In this document: piece by piece, positions 21,709 to 29,216 of the stretch
Numbering within the stretch: position 1 is the first letter of the stretch
Layout of the letters: each line of letters starts with the position of its first letter
Translations under genes and position numbers: made by a program
Assembly (NCBI RefSeq): GCF_018455725.1
Contig: NZ_JAHCLR010000036.1
Location: 1 to 42,044, forward strand
Origin: Mycolicibacter acidiphilus
GTDB taxonomy: Bacteria; Actinomycetota; Actinomycetes; Mycobacteriales; Mycobacteriaceae
Direction of reading: 5' to 3'
DNA: 42,044 bases
The notes under the pieces: generated by a model
Database searches by the model: none
What the model was told of the DNA's origin: nothing
The model's input: the letters and a program-made list of their open reading frames with translations, nothing else

Positions 21709-22503
21709 ATGCCTGCATACACTGTGATCATCGACGCGGTGGAGGACGCCGCCAAGGCGGGCGCTCGCGCATTCGGTAAGGGTGCAGGTAAGTCCGAAGC
21801 GGATATAGCTGAGGAGCTAGCCACCAAGGCTGCCGCCAACGCGGGTAAGGAAGCTAAGGCGGGCGCGCAAGCCGCCGAGGAAGCCGCCGAAGTCCAAGCT
21901 GCTGACGCCGCAGCCGACGCCGCCAAAAAGCGCGGGCTTGTTGGTAAGGCTGGACAGTGGGCGAAAGAGCACCCGATCAAGGCGGGTTTGGGTGCCGCAG
22001 TCGCGGGTCTAGGTGGTAAGGCGATCTATGACCAGTTCCACCACACGCAGAAGCAGAGCGGTGGACCCCTGAACACCGACGCCGTTGTACACGGTGCCGC
22101 GAATGCCCTTGCCGCAGCAGCCGCTAACGGGTTGGCTAGCAGCAAGGATGTGGTTCAGTACGACCCCGAAGTCCTCCAGGCGTTCATCGCCGCCTTGCAG
22201 GGTTCGGCGGACGAGATGTCAAGCGCACCAAAGATGATGGACACCGCTCTCGAAGAACTGACCGCATCCATGTCCCGCGACGAGTTGGGTAGCCCGACCC
22301 GCGACAACGCCCCGTCGCCTGTGTATCGCGACGTGGTGGAGGTCTTGGATGAGTTCCGTGACGCGTTCGCCAAGCTCGTACACGACAGCCAGACGCAGCT
22401 TCGTGGGGACGCCGAACGCCTGACGCGAATCCTCGAAGCGCAGATCGAGGTCCAGAAGACCAGCGCTGACGCGATGTCCGCGACCGACACCCACTTGCTC
22501 TAG
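21709..22503 (+). CDS. Ala-rich helical protein, unknown
   Basis: 264 residues from the ATG at 21709, with AAGGAAG upstream. An Ala/Glu/Lys-rich coiled coil fills residues 10-75 (ELATKAAANAGKEAKAGAQA). A Gly/Ala hydrophobic patch comes next (IKAGLGAAVAGLGGKAIYDQ), possibly membrane-interacting. The last 110 residues are four-helix-like (YDPEVLQAFIAALQGSADEM; LTRILEAQIEVQKTSADAMS), similar in style to WXG100-fold proteins but without a W-x-G turn. No family recognised. Operon context links it to the flanking cargo-like proteins. Confidence 0.7.
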   Translation: MPAYTVIIDAVEDAAKAGARAFGKGAGKSEADIAEELATKAAANAGKEAKAGAQAAEEAAEVQAADAAADAAKKRGLVGKAGQWAKEHPIKAGLGAAVAGLGGKAIYDQFHHTQKQSGGPLNTDAVVHGAANALAAAAANGLASSKDVVQYDPEVLQAFIAALQGSADEMSSAPKMMDTALEELTASMSRDELGSPTRDNAPSPVYRDVVEVLDEFRDAFAKLVHDSQTQLRGDAERLTRILEAQIEVQKTSADAMSATDTHLL

Positions 22504-22517
22504 ACAGGAGATCAGAC

Positions 22518-24458
22518 ATGGAGCAGTACGCCGAGGAGTATCAGCACCGCGCGCCCGAAGCGCCGCGAACGCAGTACCTCCCCATCGCCAATAACGGCGA
22601 CATCGACACGCCTGATGGCGCTACTGCACCGAATGCCGTTGACGTGCTTGACAGGAAGCTCGACAAGATCAACGACACCACGATGAACTACGACCCCGAA
22701 GGGCTGTATTCGTTCTGTGATGACGGTTGCGGTGGAGGATGCGTTAAGTCGGCGCAGCACGTACCTAACCTCGCGACCGAGGGCGTACTTACCGCGATGC
22801 AGCACTTCGTGGACGCGTTAGGTATCACGACCGCAGCGTTGCAGCAGCACGGTGGCGAGCAGAACGTAGACCGCATCGCCGCCGTGTACGGAGATGAGGG
22901 CTGGTTCGACCTGGCAGGTATCGCCAACCGCACCAACGAGGTTGCTAAGTCGTACACCGACACGATGACCTCCGCCCACAGCTCCGCACAGAGCGCGCTA
23001 GAGGCAGTACGACTCACCGTGAAGAACGAACGGAGCAAGCTAGCCGAGAAAGCCGACGTGGTTCATTGGAACGCCAAAGAGATCGCAGGCGAAATCGGGT
23101 TCAATGGCAGTCCCGCCGCGCTGATGAAGGTCGCCCCGCGCCTGGTCGGAGGACCGTGGATGCTGGCGGGCGGAGCAGCAGCAAGCCTGGCTGTGGACTG
23201 GTGGAAGCGCCGCAAGGCGCAGGGACTCGGACCTGAGGTAATCGAGCAGGGACAGAAAGCGGCGCAGAACGCCATCGGCGAACACGCCAAGGCGATTGAG
23301 GCGTTCCGCGAGGAGATCAAGAAGCTTGCCGTTGTCCCGAATACCGAAATCGCCAGTCTCCCAACACCTAAGGCAGATGAAGCGAAGACCGTTAGCAAGA
23401 CCGACCCCGCCAAGCCCGAGGACACCCCAGCTCCCGCGATGACCGACCCGTTGCCAGGGACACCGCCAGCCGATGACAAGCCGCAGATGACTGACCAGGC
23501 GGGACTTGATTCGCTGTTCCCGAAGATGAACGACGGCGCGGGTGGTGGTTCACCGATGGGCGGCGGGATGCCCGATATGGGTGGCGGTTCACCGATGGGT
23601 GGAATGCCGCAGATGGGCGGGCAGCCAACAGACCCATTCGCGGACAAGCCGCTTGACGACGCCGAGGACGAGGAAGACCCGTTCGAGGACGAAGACGGCG
23701 ACCAGGACGAAGCCAAGGACGGGGACGAGGACGCCGAGACCAATCCCGATGACGACACCGAAACCAAGCCCGACAACGCCACTGACCAACCCGTCACCGA
23801 GCCAGGCGACGCCACTGACCCGCCAGTACAGTCCACCACGGAGCCTGTCGCTGCGACGGCAGACCCTGAGTCCGAAGAAGCACGCACCGCGACGCTTCCT
23901 GACGGACGCAGCGTTACCTTCCCGACCGCTCACCAGGCGGAGGTCGCTCGAAGCATGACTGAAGCCGCAGCCAGCGGTAACCCGAAGTCGCTGTACATGG
24001 CAGCGTCCGAGGCGGGCTACGACTTGCCGCCGCAGGGTCAGGACATTGGGGAAAAGGTTCCACCGGCTTTGATGAAGGAGGGTGACATCCTCAGCACCAC
24101 TGGCGGACAGGGAATGTACGTCGGTAACGGGGACGTGCTCATGGAGAACGGCGAAATCTCCAAGCTGTCCGATGTCGCCAACTTCGACGGCGAATCGCAA
24201 GGCGTGTTCCGCATGGCTGAGCCAGACGATCACACTGGACCGGGACTGGAGGGACCAGCCCAAGCGGTGAGCGCCGATGTCACACCGTCTGACACGGGAA
24301 CCGTTTCAGGGGATGCGACAACGACTACGAGTGGCACCCCTGGCGTCCCGACTGACACCGCCGCTCCTGTACAGGACACAGGCACCTCGCTCGGTTCAGG
24401 CAATGGACTGTCATCCAGTGGCGGTGCGATGGACCCGAACAGCGCGTTCCCGAGTTAG
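22518..24458 (+). CDS. Large modular protein with acidic linker and NlpC-like C-terminal motif
   Basis: 646 residues. Residues 1-270 are mostly helical, with a small Cys-rich loop (CDDGCGGGC), a hydrophobic stretch (GGPWMLAGGAAASLAVDWWK) and coiled coil. Residues 280-450 are low complexity: Pro-rich, then Gly/Met-rich (GSPMGGGMPDMGGG), then very acidic (DDAEDEEDPFEDEDGDQDEA). Residues 460-580 form a folded domain with LMKEGDILSTTGGQGMYVGN, resembling the strand-turn pattern of NlpC/P60-like domains in mycobacterial hypothetical proteins, but without an obvious catalytic Cys-His pair. The tail is Ser/Thr/Gly-rich. No signal peptide. Type VII cargo is a possibility. Low-complexity joints suggest an extended, multi-domain secreted or surface protein (inference). 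Confidence 0.7.
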   Translation: MEQYAEEYQHRAPEAPRTQYLPIANNGDIDTPDGATAPNAVDVLDRKLDKINDTTMNYDPEGLYSFCDDGCGGGCVKSAQHVPNLATEGVLTAMQHFVDALGITTAALQQHGGEQNVDRIAAVYGDEGWFDLAGIANRTNEVAKSYTDTMTSAHSSAQSALEAVRLTVKNERSKLAEKADVVHWNAKEIAGEIGFNGSPAALMKVAPRLVGGPWMLAGGAAASLAVDWWKRRKAQGLGPEVIEQGQKAAQNAIGEHAKAIEAFREEIKKLAVVPNTEIASLPTPKADEAKTVSKTDPAKPEDTPAPAMTDPLPGTPPADDKPQMTDQAGLDSLFPKMNDGAGGGSPMGGGMPDMGGGSPMGGMPQMGGQPTDPFADKPLDDAEDEEDPFEDEDGDQDEAKDGDEDAETNPDDDTETKPDNATDQPVTEPGDATDPPVQSTTEPVAATADPESEEARTATLPDGRSVTFPTAHQAEVARSMTEAAASGNPKSLYMAASEAGYDLPPQGQDIGEKVPPALMKEGDILSTTGGQGMYVGNGDVLMENGEISKLSDVANFDGESQGVFRMAEPDDHTGPGLEGPAQAVSADVTPSDTGTVSGDATTTTSGTPGVPTDTAAPVQDTGTSLGSGNGLSSSGGAMDPNSAFPS

Positions 24459-24476
24459 AGATGAGGAGATAACGAC

Positions 24477-25019
24477 ATGTCAGGTGGACCAGGCACGTTG
24501 GGCGAACTCGCCAGCGGCATCAAGCCGCTAGCAGCGGACCCAAAGGCGGGCAAGGCGTTAGCGACGGCGGCAATCGTCAAATGCGACCCCGACGAGTTGC
24601 GGGTGTTGGCGCAGCAGCTACACGACGAAGCTGTTTCGGTGGCGACTGACCGCCAGCCCGTCACCAACGAGCAGCTCGCAGCCTCCAGCGGGATCGCCGC
24701 GTTCGTGGGTGAGTGGGAGCCACACAAGGAGAAGTACGCCGACGCAAAAGCGAAGTGGAACGCCGCAAGTGCTAAGTACCACAACCACATTGACGAAGCG
24801 GTCAAGGAGTTGACGACCACGGCTAACGCGCTCCAGTGGATCGCGGACAACATGGAGGAGGCGCAGGAGATCGCCGCCACGAACACGAAAGCCGTGGACA
24901 CCGACCTCGGTGTGGACACCGACCTTGGCGCGGACGGCGGTAAGGGCGCAGCAGCACAAGCAGCCCCGACACCAACGCCGCCGCCCACCGCTAGCGGCGA
25001 AACGACCCAGTACGCGTGA
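24477..25019 (+). CDS. Helical protein, WXG100-like in style
   Basis: 180 residues, ATG at 24477 after GAGATGAGGAGA. Residues 35-135 form a long alpha-helical hairpin-like region (CDPDELRVLAQQLHDEAVSV; HKEKYADAKAKWNAASAKYH; VKELTTTANALQWIADNMEE) with a turn near FVGEWEP. This is the size and composition of the WXG100/EspB-type helical bundles, but no exact W-x-G is present at the turn. The C-terminus is a Pro/Thr/Ala tail. Operon neighbours share the same style. Function unknown; type VII substrate is an inference. Confidence 0.65.
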   Translation: MSGGPGTLGELASGIKPLAADPKAGKALATAAIVKCDPDELRVLAQQLHDEAVSVATDRQPVTNEQLAASSGIAAFVGEWEPHKEKYADAKAKWNAASAKYHNHIDEAVKELTTTANALQWIADNMEEAQEIAATNTKAVDTDLGVDTDLGADGGKGAAAQAAPTPTPPPTASGETTQYA

Positions 25020-25030
25020 GGACTTGACCA

Positions 25031-25480
25031 GTGTCTACGCCCACCCTTGACCGATACCTGACTACGGACATGACAGCTATGTCCGTTGGCGCGGTCGGTT
25101 CAGCTATCGCCCAACGCAAGATGACCGACACCCGAGCCCAGGCGGAGTACCGCAATGCTGCCATGTCAGGGATTAGGCGAAGCGGGGACGTGGACGAGCA
25201 CGAGATCATGGAGCGATTGGACGCCCTCGTGCTACGTACAGCGAACAGCCAACGGAACAGCCCCGCGCCCGAAGTGGTTCCGCCAGCGACACAAGGCAAG
25301 AACGTGATCTTGGTTGGCGCAGAAGGCAGAGGTAGGGCATGGACGGCGGGCGCGGGTTTGGTGGAACTGACCAAGCACACCCGATCCGCCGTCGATGAAG
25401 GTCAGGACGGGTTCACGGGGTTCGCAGGCGAACATCTCATAGGCACGCTTGATCGCATCGCGGCGGGTATCATTAGGTAG
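25031..25480 (+). CDS. Hypothetical protein, last gene of the long operon
   Basis: 149 residues from a GTG at 25031, 11 bases after the preceding stop. The N-terminal half is helical (AVGSAIAQRKMTDTRAQAEY; DEHEIMERLDALVLRTANSQ). The C-terminal half is Gly-rich and may form helices around GLVELTKHTRSAVDEGQDGF. No family recognised. A strong terminator (25545-25577) follows 64 bp downstream, closing the operon that began at 19085. Confidence 0.65.
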   Translation: MSTPTLDRYLTTDMTAMSVGAVGSAIAQRKMTDTRAQAEYRNAAMSGIRRSGDVDEHEIMERLDALVLRTANSQRNSPAPEVVPPATQGKNVILVGAEGRGRAWTAGAGLVELTKHTRSAVDEGQDGFTGFAGEHLIGTLDRIAAGIIR

Positions 25481-25544
25481 GTAGACGAACTGCGCGCGTG
25501 TTAGAACCACAAACGCCAACAGCAACAACCGAATAGCAACAACG

Positions 25545-25577
25545 GAACGCCCCCGACCCGATGTGTCGAGGGCGTTC
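25545..25577 (+). terminator. Rho-independent terminator of the 19.1-25.5 kb operon
   Basis: Arms GAACGCCCCCGAC (25545-25557) and GTCGAGGGCGTTC (25565-25577) pair in 12 of 13 positions over a 7-base loop and are followed by TTCTTT. The flank upstream holds AGCAACAAC twice (25521 and 25535). Confidence 0.85.
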
Positions 25578-25583
25578 TTCTTT

Positions 25584-25600
25584 GTACAGGGACGGTGGAC
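25584..25600. promoter_or_regulatory. GTAC-N9-GTAC operator copy 5
   Basis: GTACAGGGACGGTGGAC, two bases off the consensus. Its centre is 63 bp upstream of the ATG at 25655, and it begins 7 bases after the terminator stem. Confidence 0.6.
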
Positions 25601-25629
25601 ACCTCCGCACTACATCGCTTCGCTCTGTC

Positions 25630-25647
25630 GGTACCGCCGCGTACCGT
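25630..25647 (+). promoter_or_regulatory. GGTAC-N6-GTACC promoter-operator of the DUF3846 gene
   Basis: GGTACCGCCGCGTACCGT. The right half supplies a -10-like TACCGT (25642-25647), and seven bases later comes the ATG. The arrangement is superimposable on the VOC gene promoter (27187-27204, minus strand). Confidence 0.65.
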
Positions 25648-25654
25648 CGCCGCC

Positions 25655-25855
25655 ATGACCGCCACTCGAATCCATGTCCTCCCGATCTACGCCGATTCCG
25701 TCGTCGCACCTCGTGCATCGAACATCGAGCCCGACTTCCGTATGTACCAGCGCATCGTGGGCGGTTATATCGAGGCGGTGTACGGCGAAACCGCAGATGG
25801 GCAGCGAGTCGTGTTCTATGTCAACGAAGACGGCAGAGCACTAGGTCTCCCATAA
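25655..25855 (+). CDS. DUF3846 small protein
   Basis: 66 residues from the ATG at 25655, which lies seven bases after a -10-like TACCGT, so the mRNA is probably leaderless. An in-frame start at 25595 would run through the promoter. The DUF3846 signature is complete: FRMYQRIVGGYIEAVYG, then VVFYVNEDGRALGLP. Members are common on phages and mobile elements of Gram-positive bacteria; their function is unknown, with a fold proposed to bind small ligands or act in anti-restriction (not shown). Two kinds of GTAC palindrome precede it. Confidence 0.8.
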   Translation: MTATRIHVLPIYADSVVAPRASNIEPDFRMYQRIVGGYIEAVYGETADGQRVVFYVNEDGRALGLP

Positions 25856-25860
25856 ACGCG

Positions 25861-26064
25861 GTGGCAACGCAGTTGTGGCATCGGCTGAACCCCACCGCCG
25901 CGCAGTTCCTTGTCGGGAACGTGATCGTGGTCGGGGTGGACGGCTGCGACGATGCCGACCTACCTCCCGCCGTGGCAGGCATCGCGCACGCTGTGCACCA
26001 CGAAATCGAGGTTGCGGGATTCGTGGCGCGATTTCGGGCTGGGGGAGAGCGGTCTCACTTCTAA
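25861..26064 (+). CDS. Small hypothetical protein
   Basis: 67 residues from a GTG at 25861, five bases after the DUF3846 stop. It reads as a compact alpha/beta protein (TAAQFLVGNVIVVGVDGCDD; AVAGIAHAVHHEIEVAGFVA). No Shine-Dalgarno sequence. The frame stays open further upstream but there overlaps the DUF3846 gene. Probably co-transcribed with it; no family recognised. 26065-26188 is non-coding and holds a motif related to the 28-bp repeats (26102). Confidence 0.5.
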   Translation: MATQLWHRLNPTAAQFLVGNVIVVGVDGCDDADLPPAVAGIAHAVHHEIEVAGFVARFRAGGERSHF

Positions 26065-26188
26065 AGAACCGCGACCGCTAATTCAACCACCGAGCGGGAC
26101 GATGAACGCGCAGGTCACCTAGTCTCATTTCCTGGTATCACGAAATCGGTCGCATATCCCTGTCATACCCGCGTGTGAGACTCAGCCC

Positions 26189-26776
26189 ATGAGCACTAGC
26201 ACCGAGACCCGAACCGCCACCGCCGCATACGTTCGGGTGAGCACTGGTCACCAGACCTTAGATCAGCAGCATGATGCCTTGACGGCGGCGGGTATTGATC
26301 CCACGCGCACGTTCACCGACACCGCCAGTGGCAAGGCGGGCACCGACCGTCCTGGTCTAGCCGAAGCCCTGGACTGGTTGCGAGAAGGGGATCGCCTTGT
26401 CGTCGTCGCCTTGGATCGACTAGGGCGTTCGGTTGCCGAAGTGACCGCAACCGTCGCCGAACTCACCAAACGCGGCATCACGGTGGTTGCCCTTCGCGAG
26501 GCGGTGGATACCTCAACCGCGACGGGGCGTGCAATCGCCGCGATCATGGCAAGCCTGGCGGAGCTGGAACTCGAACTCGGCAAGGAACGCCGTCTAGCGT
26601 CCCGCGAGGCGCGGGTGTCGCGTGGGCTACCCGCTACCAAGCCGCCGAAGCTCGACACAGCGCAGCAGGAACGCCTTGTTCGTCTGTACCACCAAGGTGA
26701 GCCCGTCGCCGAACTGACGGCGATGTTCGGGGTGTCGCGGGCGACCGTGTTTCGGTACGTGAAGCAGGTGTCCTGA
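26189..26776 (+). CDS. Serine recombinase (resolvase/invertase family)
   Basis: 195 residues. The catalytic domain has YVRVST with Ser18 as the nucleophile, LDRLGRSVAEV, and the conserved long E helix (ELELELGKERRLASREARVS). The C-terminal HTH is AELTAMFGVSRATVFRYVKQ. Size and layout match Tn3-resolvase/Gin-type enzymes, which resolve dimers or invert segments between short sites; they are too small to be large phage-type serine integrases. It stands alone, 30 bp upstream of the first of two 28-bp direct repeats that bracket the VOC gene, so those repeats may be its recombination sites (inference). Confidence 0.93.
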   Translation: MSTSTETRTATAAYVRVSTGHQTLDQQHDALTAAGIDPTRTFTDTASGKAGTDRPGLAEALDWLREGDRLVVVALDRLGRSVAEVTATVAELTKRGITVVALREAVDTSTATGRAIAAIMASLAELELELGKERRLASREARVSRGLPATKPPKLDTAQQERLVRLYHQGEPVAELTAMFGVSRATVFRYVKQVS

Positions 26777-26804
26777 CGAACCGCGTCGCCGCACAGGCAC
26801 CGTT

Positions 26805-26832
26805 AGACATGAACTCCGCAGGTCAACGCGGT
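26805..26832 (+). repeat. 28-bp direct repeat, left copy
   Basis: Begins AGACATGAAC and contains GCAGGT and AACG, ending GGT. It matches 27238-27265 in 24 of 28 positions and lies between the serine recombinase stop and the VOC gene stop. A weaker relative (ATGAACGCGCAGGTCACC) starts at 26102, upstream of the recombinase. Confidence 0.7.
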
Positions 26833-26837
26833 TTGGT

Positions 26838-27179
26838 CTAGCGCCCAGTGTCGCGTCCGTGTACGGATACCGCCGACCGAGCCCGCACGGTGATCAGGTT
26901 GTGATCGGGATCACGGACGCAGAACTGCGCCGCACCCGCGCCCGCCTCACGGACCTGGAAGCCTGCCGCAATCAACCGAACCCGAACAGCCGCCAGGTCA
27001 TCGACGTAGAGACCCAAACCGACCCGTGAAGCAGGTTCACCCCGCCACAGGTAGAGCGTCCAGCGGTCGAAGTGCACACGAGGGATGTCGTCTTCGTAGT
27101 CAGCCCATCCACCGAGGAGTTCGTAGAACGCAGCCGTAGCCAGCGGATCGGGGACGGTGAGCGCCAGATCAGTGAGCAT
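26838..27179 (-). CDS. VOC-superfamily protein (glyoxalase/bleomycin-resistance fold)
   Basis: 113 residues from the ATG at 27179, chosen because a -10-like TACCAT ends seven bases upstream and because the fold begins there (MLTDLALTVPDPLATAAFYE). The frame's upstream opening to 27233 runs through the promoter. Beta-alpha-beta-beta-beta units are visible: FYELLGGWADYEDDIPRVHF, RWTLYLWRGEPASRVGLGLY, AQFCVRDPDHNLITVR. The DPDHN end motif is typical of glyoxalase-like VOC proteins. Possible roles are a small-molecule isomerase/lyase or drug-binding resistance protein. It is the only minus-strand gene in its neighbourhood and is bracketed by direct repeats, which suggests a separately acquired cassette. 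Confidence 0.8.
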   Translation of the reverse strand: MLTDLALTVPDPLATAAFYELLGGWADYEDDIPRVHFDRWTLYLWRGEPASRVGLGLYVDDLAAVRVRLIAAGFQVREAGAGAAQFCVRDPDHNLITVRARSAVSVHGRDTGR

Positions 27180-27186
27180 GATCGGG

Positions 27187-27204
27187 ATGGTACTGCGCGG
27201 TACC
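27187..27204 (-). promoter_or_regulatory. GGTAC-N6-GTACC promoter-operator of the VOC gene
   Basis: Read on the minus strand: GGTACCGCGCAGTACCAT, then seven bases, then the ATG at 27179. TACCAT is the -10 element. It shares the order GTCGGTACCGC, N3, GTACC, R, T with the DUF3846 promoter. Confidence 0.65.
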
Positions 27205-27237
27205 GACACTCCCATGCGCCAGCCGCCAGGCATTCTG

Positions 27238-27265
27238 AGACATGAACGCAGCAGGTTAACGTGGT
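27238..27265 (+). repeat. 28-bp direct repeat, right copy
   Basis: Partner of 26805-26832 (24 of 28 identical). It overlaps the promoter of the next gene: TAAAAT follows at 27265-27270 and the ATG at 27277. Confidence 0.7.
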
Positions 27266-27276
27266 AAAATTGGGTT

Positions 27277-29124
27277 ATGTGTCGAGCGCTATCAGACCCG
27301 CGAGGCGGCTATCGCTGTCCGAGCAGTGGTGGCGTTCGTCCATGCCCGCAGACCCGCAAGGAACGCCGAGCCCTTGCCGTTGAGGTTGAACGCCGCCGTG
27401 ACGCCAACCGCCGCGCCGCCCTCGCCTACAAAGCCCGTGCCAAAGAGCAGGTAGCCGAAGCCGAGAGTTGGCTAGCCACCAAGAGACCAACCGCCGACAA
27501 GATCACCGCCTACCTGAACGAGCTGCCCGAACGCGGGCACAGCGCCGAGCGAAAGGTGCTGGAAGCCGCCCTTGCTGCCTCCCAAGGACAGGGACAATCG
27601 CAGGTAGACGCCTCGTCAGCCCGACCAGAACGGAAGAAGTCCAAGGCGCTGCTTGCCGCCGAGGAGCGGCTTGAGTTAGCCCGCCAGGCAGGTGCCAGCC
27701 CCGAGACGTTGGCACTCATGGAATCGAAGGTTGCCAAGCTCACCCCGAAAGCGAAGACGAAGCCAGCCAAACCCGAACCGCAGCCCGTAGCAGTCAACCC
27801 GTACACGTCCCAGGTCGAGGCGTTGATCAAGTCCGCCACAGCCCGTGGTGAAGACCCCGCCGTGACGCTTGCGTTGATCGAAGACGCCCTCAAGATGGTG
27901 CCTGACGGCAACCCCGAATATCGCGAAGCGCTCACACGAACCGCCGCTGAACTGCGTAGTTCATGTCTAAGCGTTCCGCTTCGACCTACCTCCGACGAGT
28001 CGGAGGGCATGTCCAGCGTTCCCACCGTGGATGAGGTAGCCGCCCGTCGAGCAGCGAAAGCCGAAGCCGCCGCCGAACAGAAGCGCCAGGACGAGATGAC
28101 CCGACAGGAAGCAGCCCGCGCCGATGACCGAGCCGCCGATGATCGTAAACGTCAGGACGCCGAAGCGCGCGCCGCCCAGGACGGAACCACCGCCGTCAAA
28201 ACCACCAGCGGGGTATGGCTGACAGAGAAGGAGATGACCCGAGCCAACTCCTACCAAGATGCCGTTCGTGACGGTGCCGATCCCGAGGACGCCGCCTTGT
28301 TCGCCGACGCCGAAGCAGATCGCCAGCACCAGCCGAAACCACACCCGCAGCCGCAGCCCACCGTGGATTGGCGACAAGCCGAACGGGAAGCCGCCGAACG
28401 TGCCGAGGTGTACGCCGAAGCCCAGCGCATCGGTGCCGATCCCGACCTTCTTGCCGCCGAACGGGGCGTTCACGTGCCGCCAGAGCCGAATCTCACGCTA
28501 ACCCCGACCGCTGAGTCAGAGAACGGTTCAGAAAGCCCTTTTGCCAAGCACCTACAGGTACCACGAGTCCGCAGGGGCGGGGCTTACGACCAGACCGCCC
28601 CAGTACCGCCGTCAGGTCACCGAATCCCTACGTCGTCGGGTTTGTCGTTCGCGGGGCGGGTTGACCACAAGTTGAATCCGTTCGGCGACATGCCAACTCA
28701 GCCGAAGGACATGGATACGAGCACGTCACAACCACAGCCGCAGCAGCCGTTGGTGTTCGACGCCGAGGCGTTCAAGGTAGGGCTAGCCAACAGCGAAGCC
28801 CGCAAGAACGCCGAACGCCAGGCGCTCAACGCCGAACGCGCCGCCGCCGTGAAGGCACTCAAAGACCAAGGCGTCCCGGAACTCGCGTGGTTCGAGCCCG
28901 AGCACGTCGTGCGCGTCGCCAAGGGCGAAGGTACCCGCTGGATCAAGGACGGTCAGGGCAGTTGGGTGATCGCCGCACCCGCCGCCGACGTTCAGCCCGA
29001 CAACACCGTGATCGTCCACCGCAAGGACGGTAGCGCCAGCGTTGAGCGGGTAGCCGAAGTGCTGGCTCATGGGACGGTTGACGGCACTTGCGTGGCGATC
29101 TTGCGTCCAGCGCCGAGCGCATAG
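27277..29124 (+). CDS. Large charged, repeat-rich protein of mobile-element type
   Basis: 615 residues. The ATG at 27277 lies six bases after TAAAAT, so the transcript is probably leaderless. The N-terminus MCRALSDPRGGYRCPSSGG, with two Cys close together, is a short module found at the start of many unrelated actinobacterial phage and element proteins. The body is dominated by Ala/Glu/Arg/Gln coiled coils (KARAKEQVAEAESWLATKRP; RAAKAEAAAEQKRQDEMTRQ) and Pro/Gln-rich linkers. The last 120 residues read as a small folded domain (VPELAWFEPEHVVRVAKGEG; GTRWIKDGQGSWVIAAPAAD). No enzymatic motif seen. It precedes the WXG100-toxin cassette by 90 bp. Function unknown. Confidence 0.75.
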   Translation: MCRALSDPRGGYRCPSSGGVRPCPQTRKERRALAVEVERRRDANRRAALAYKARAKEQVAEAESWLATKRPTADKITAYLNELPERGHSAERKVLEAALAASQGQGQSQVDASSARPERKKSKALLAAEERLELARQAGASPETLALMESKVAKLTPKAKTKPAKPEPQPVAVNPYTSQVEALIKSATARGEDPAVTLALIEDALKMVPDGNPEYREALTRTAAELRSSCLSVPLRPTSDESEGMSSVPTVDEVAARRAAKAEAAAEQKRQDEMTRQEAARADDRAADDRKRQDAEARAAQDGTTAVKTTSGVWLTEKEMTRANSYQDAVRDGADPEDAALFADAEADRQHQPKPHPQPQPTVDWRQAEREAAERAEVYAEAQRIGADPDLLAAERGVHVPPEPNLTLTPTAESENGSESPFAKHLQVPRVRRGGAYDQTAPVPPSGHRIPTSSGLSFAGRVDHKLNPFGDMPTQPKDMDTSTSQPQPQQPLVFDAEAFKVGLANSEARKNAERQALNAERAAAVKALKDQGVPELAWFEPEHVVRVAKGEGTRWIKDGQGSWVIAAPAADVQPDNTVIVHRKDGSASVERVAEVLAHGTVDGTCVAILRPAPSA

Positions 29125-29216
29125 GGGACGTAGATCATCCCCGATCAGAAATACCTCGCGCGTACGAGAACGGTATCGTCACATCAATCAGAGTTGTCGT
29201 CCTAGTGGGGGATGTC

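Noticed and set aside
26189-26776. Serine recombinase as the integrase of the element
   Set aside because: It is a 195-residue resolvase/invertase-type enzyme; integration into a tRNA 3' end is typical of tyrosine integrases, and the gene is 5.4 kb from the att site.
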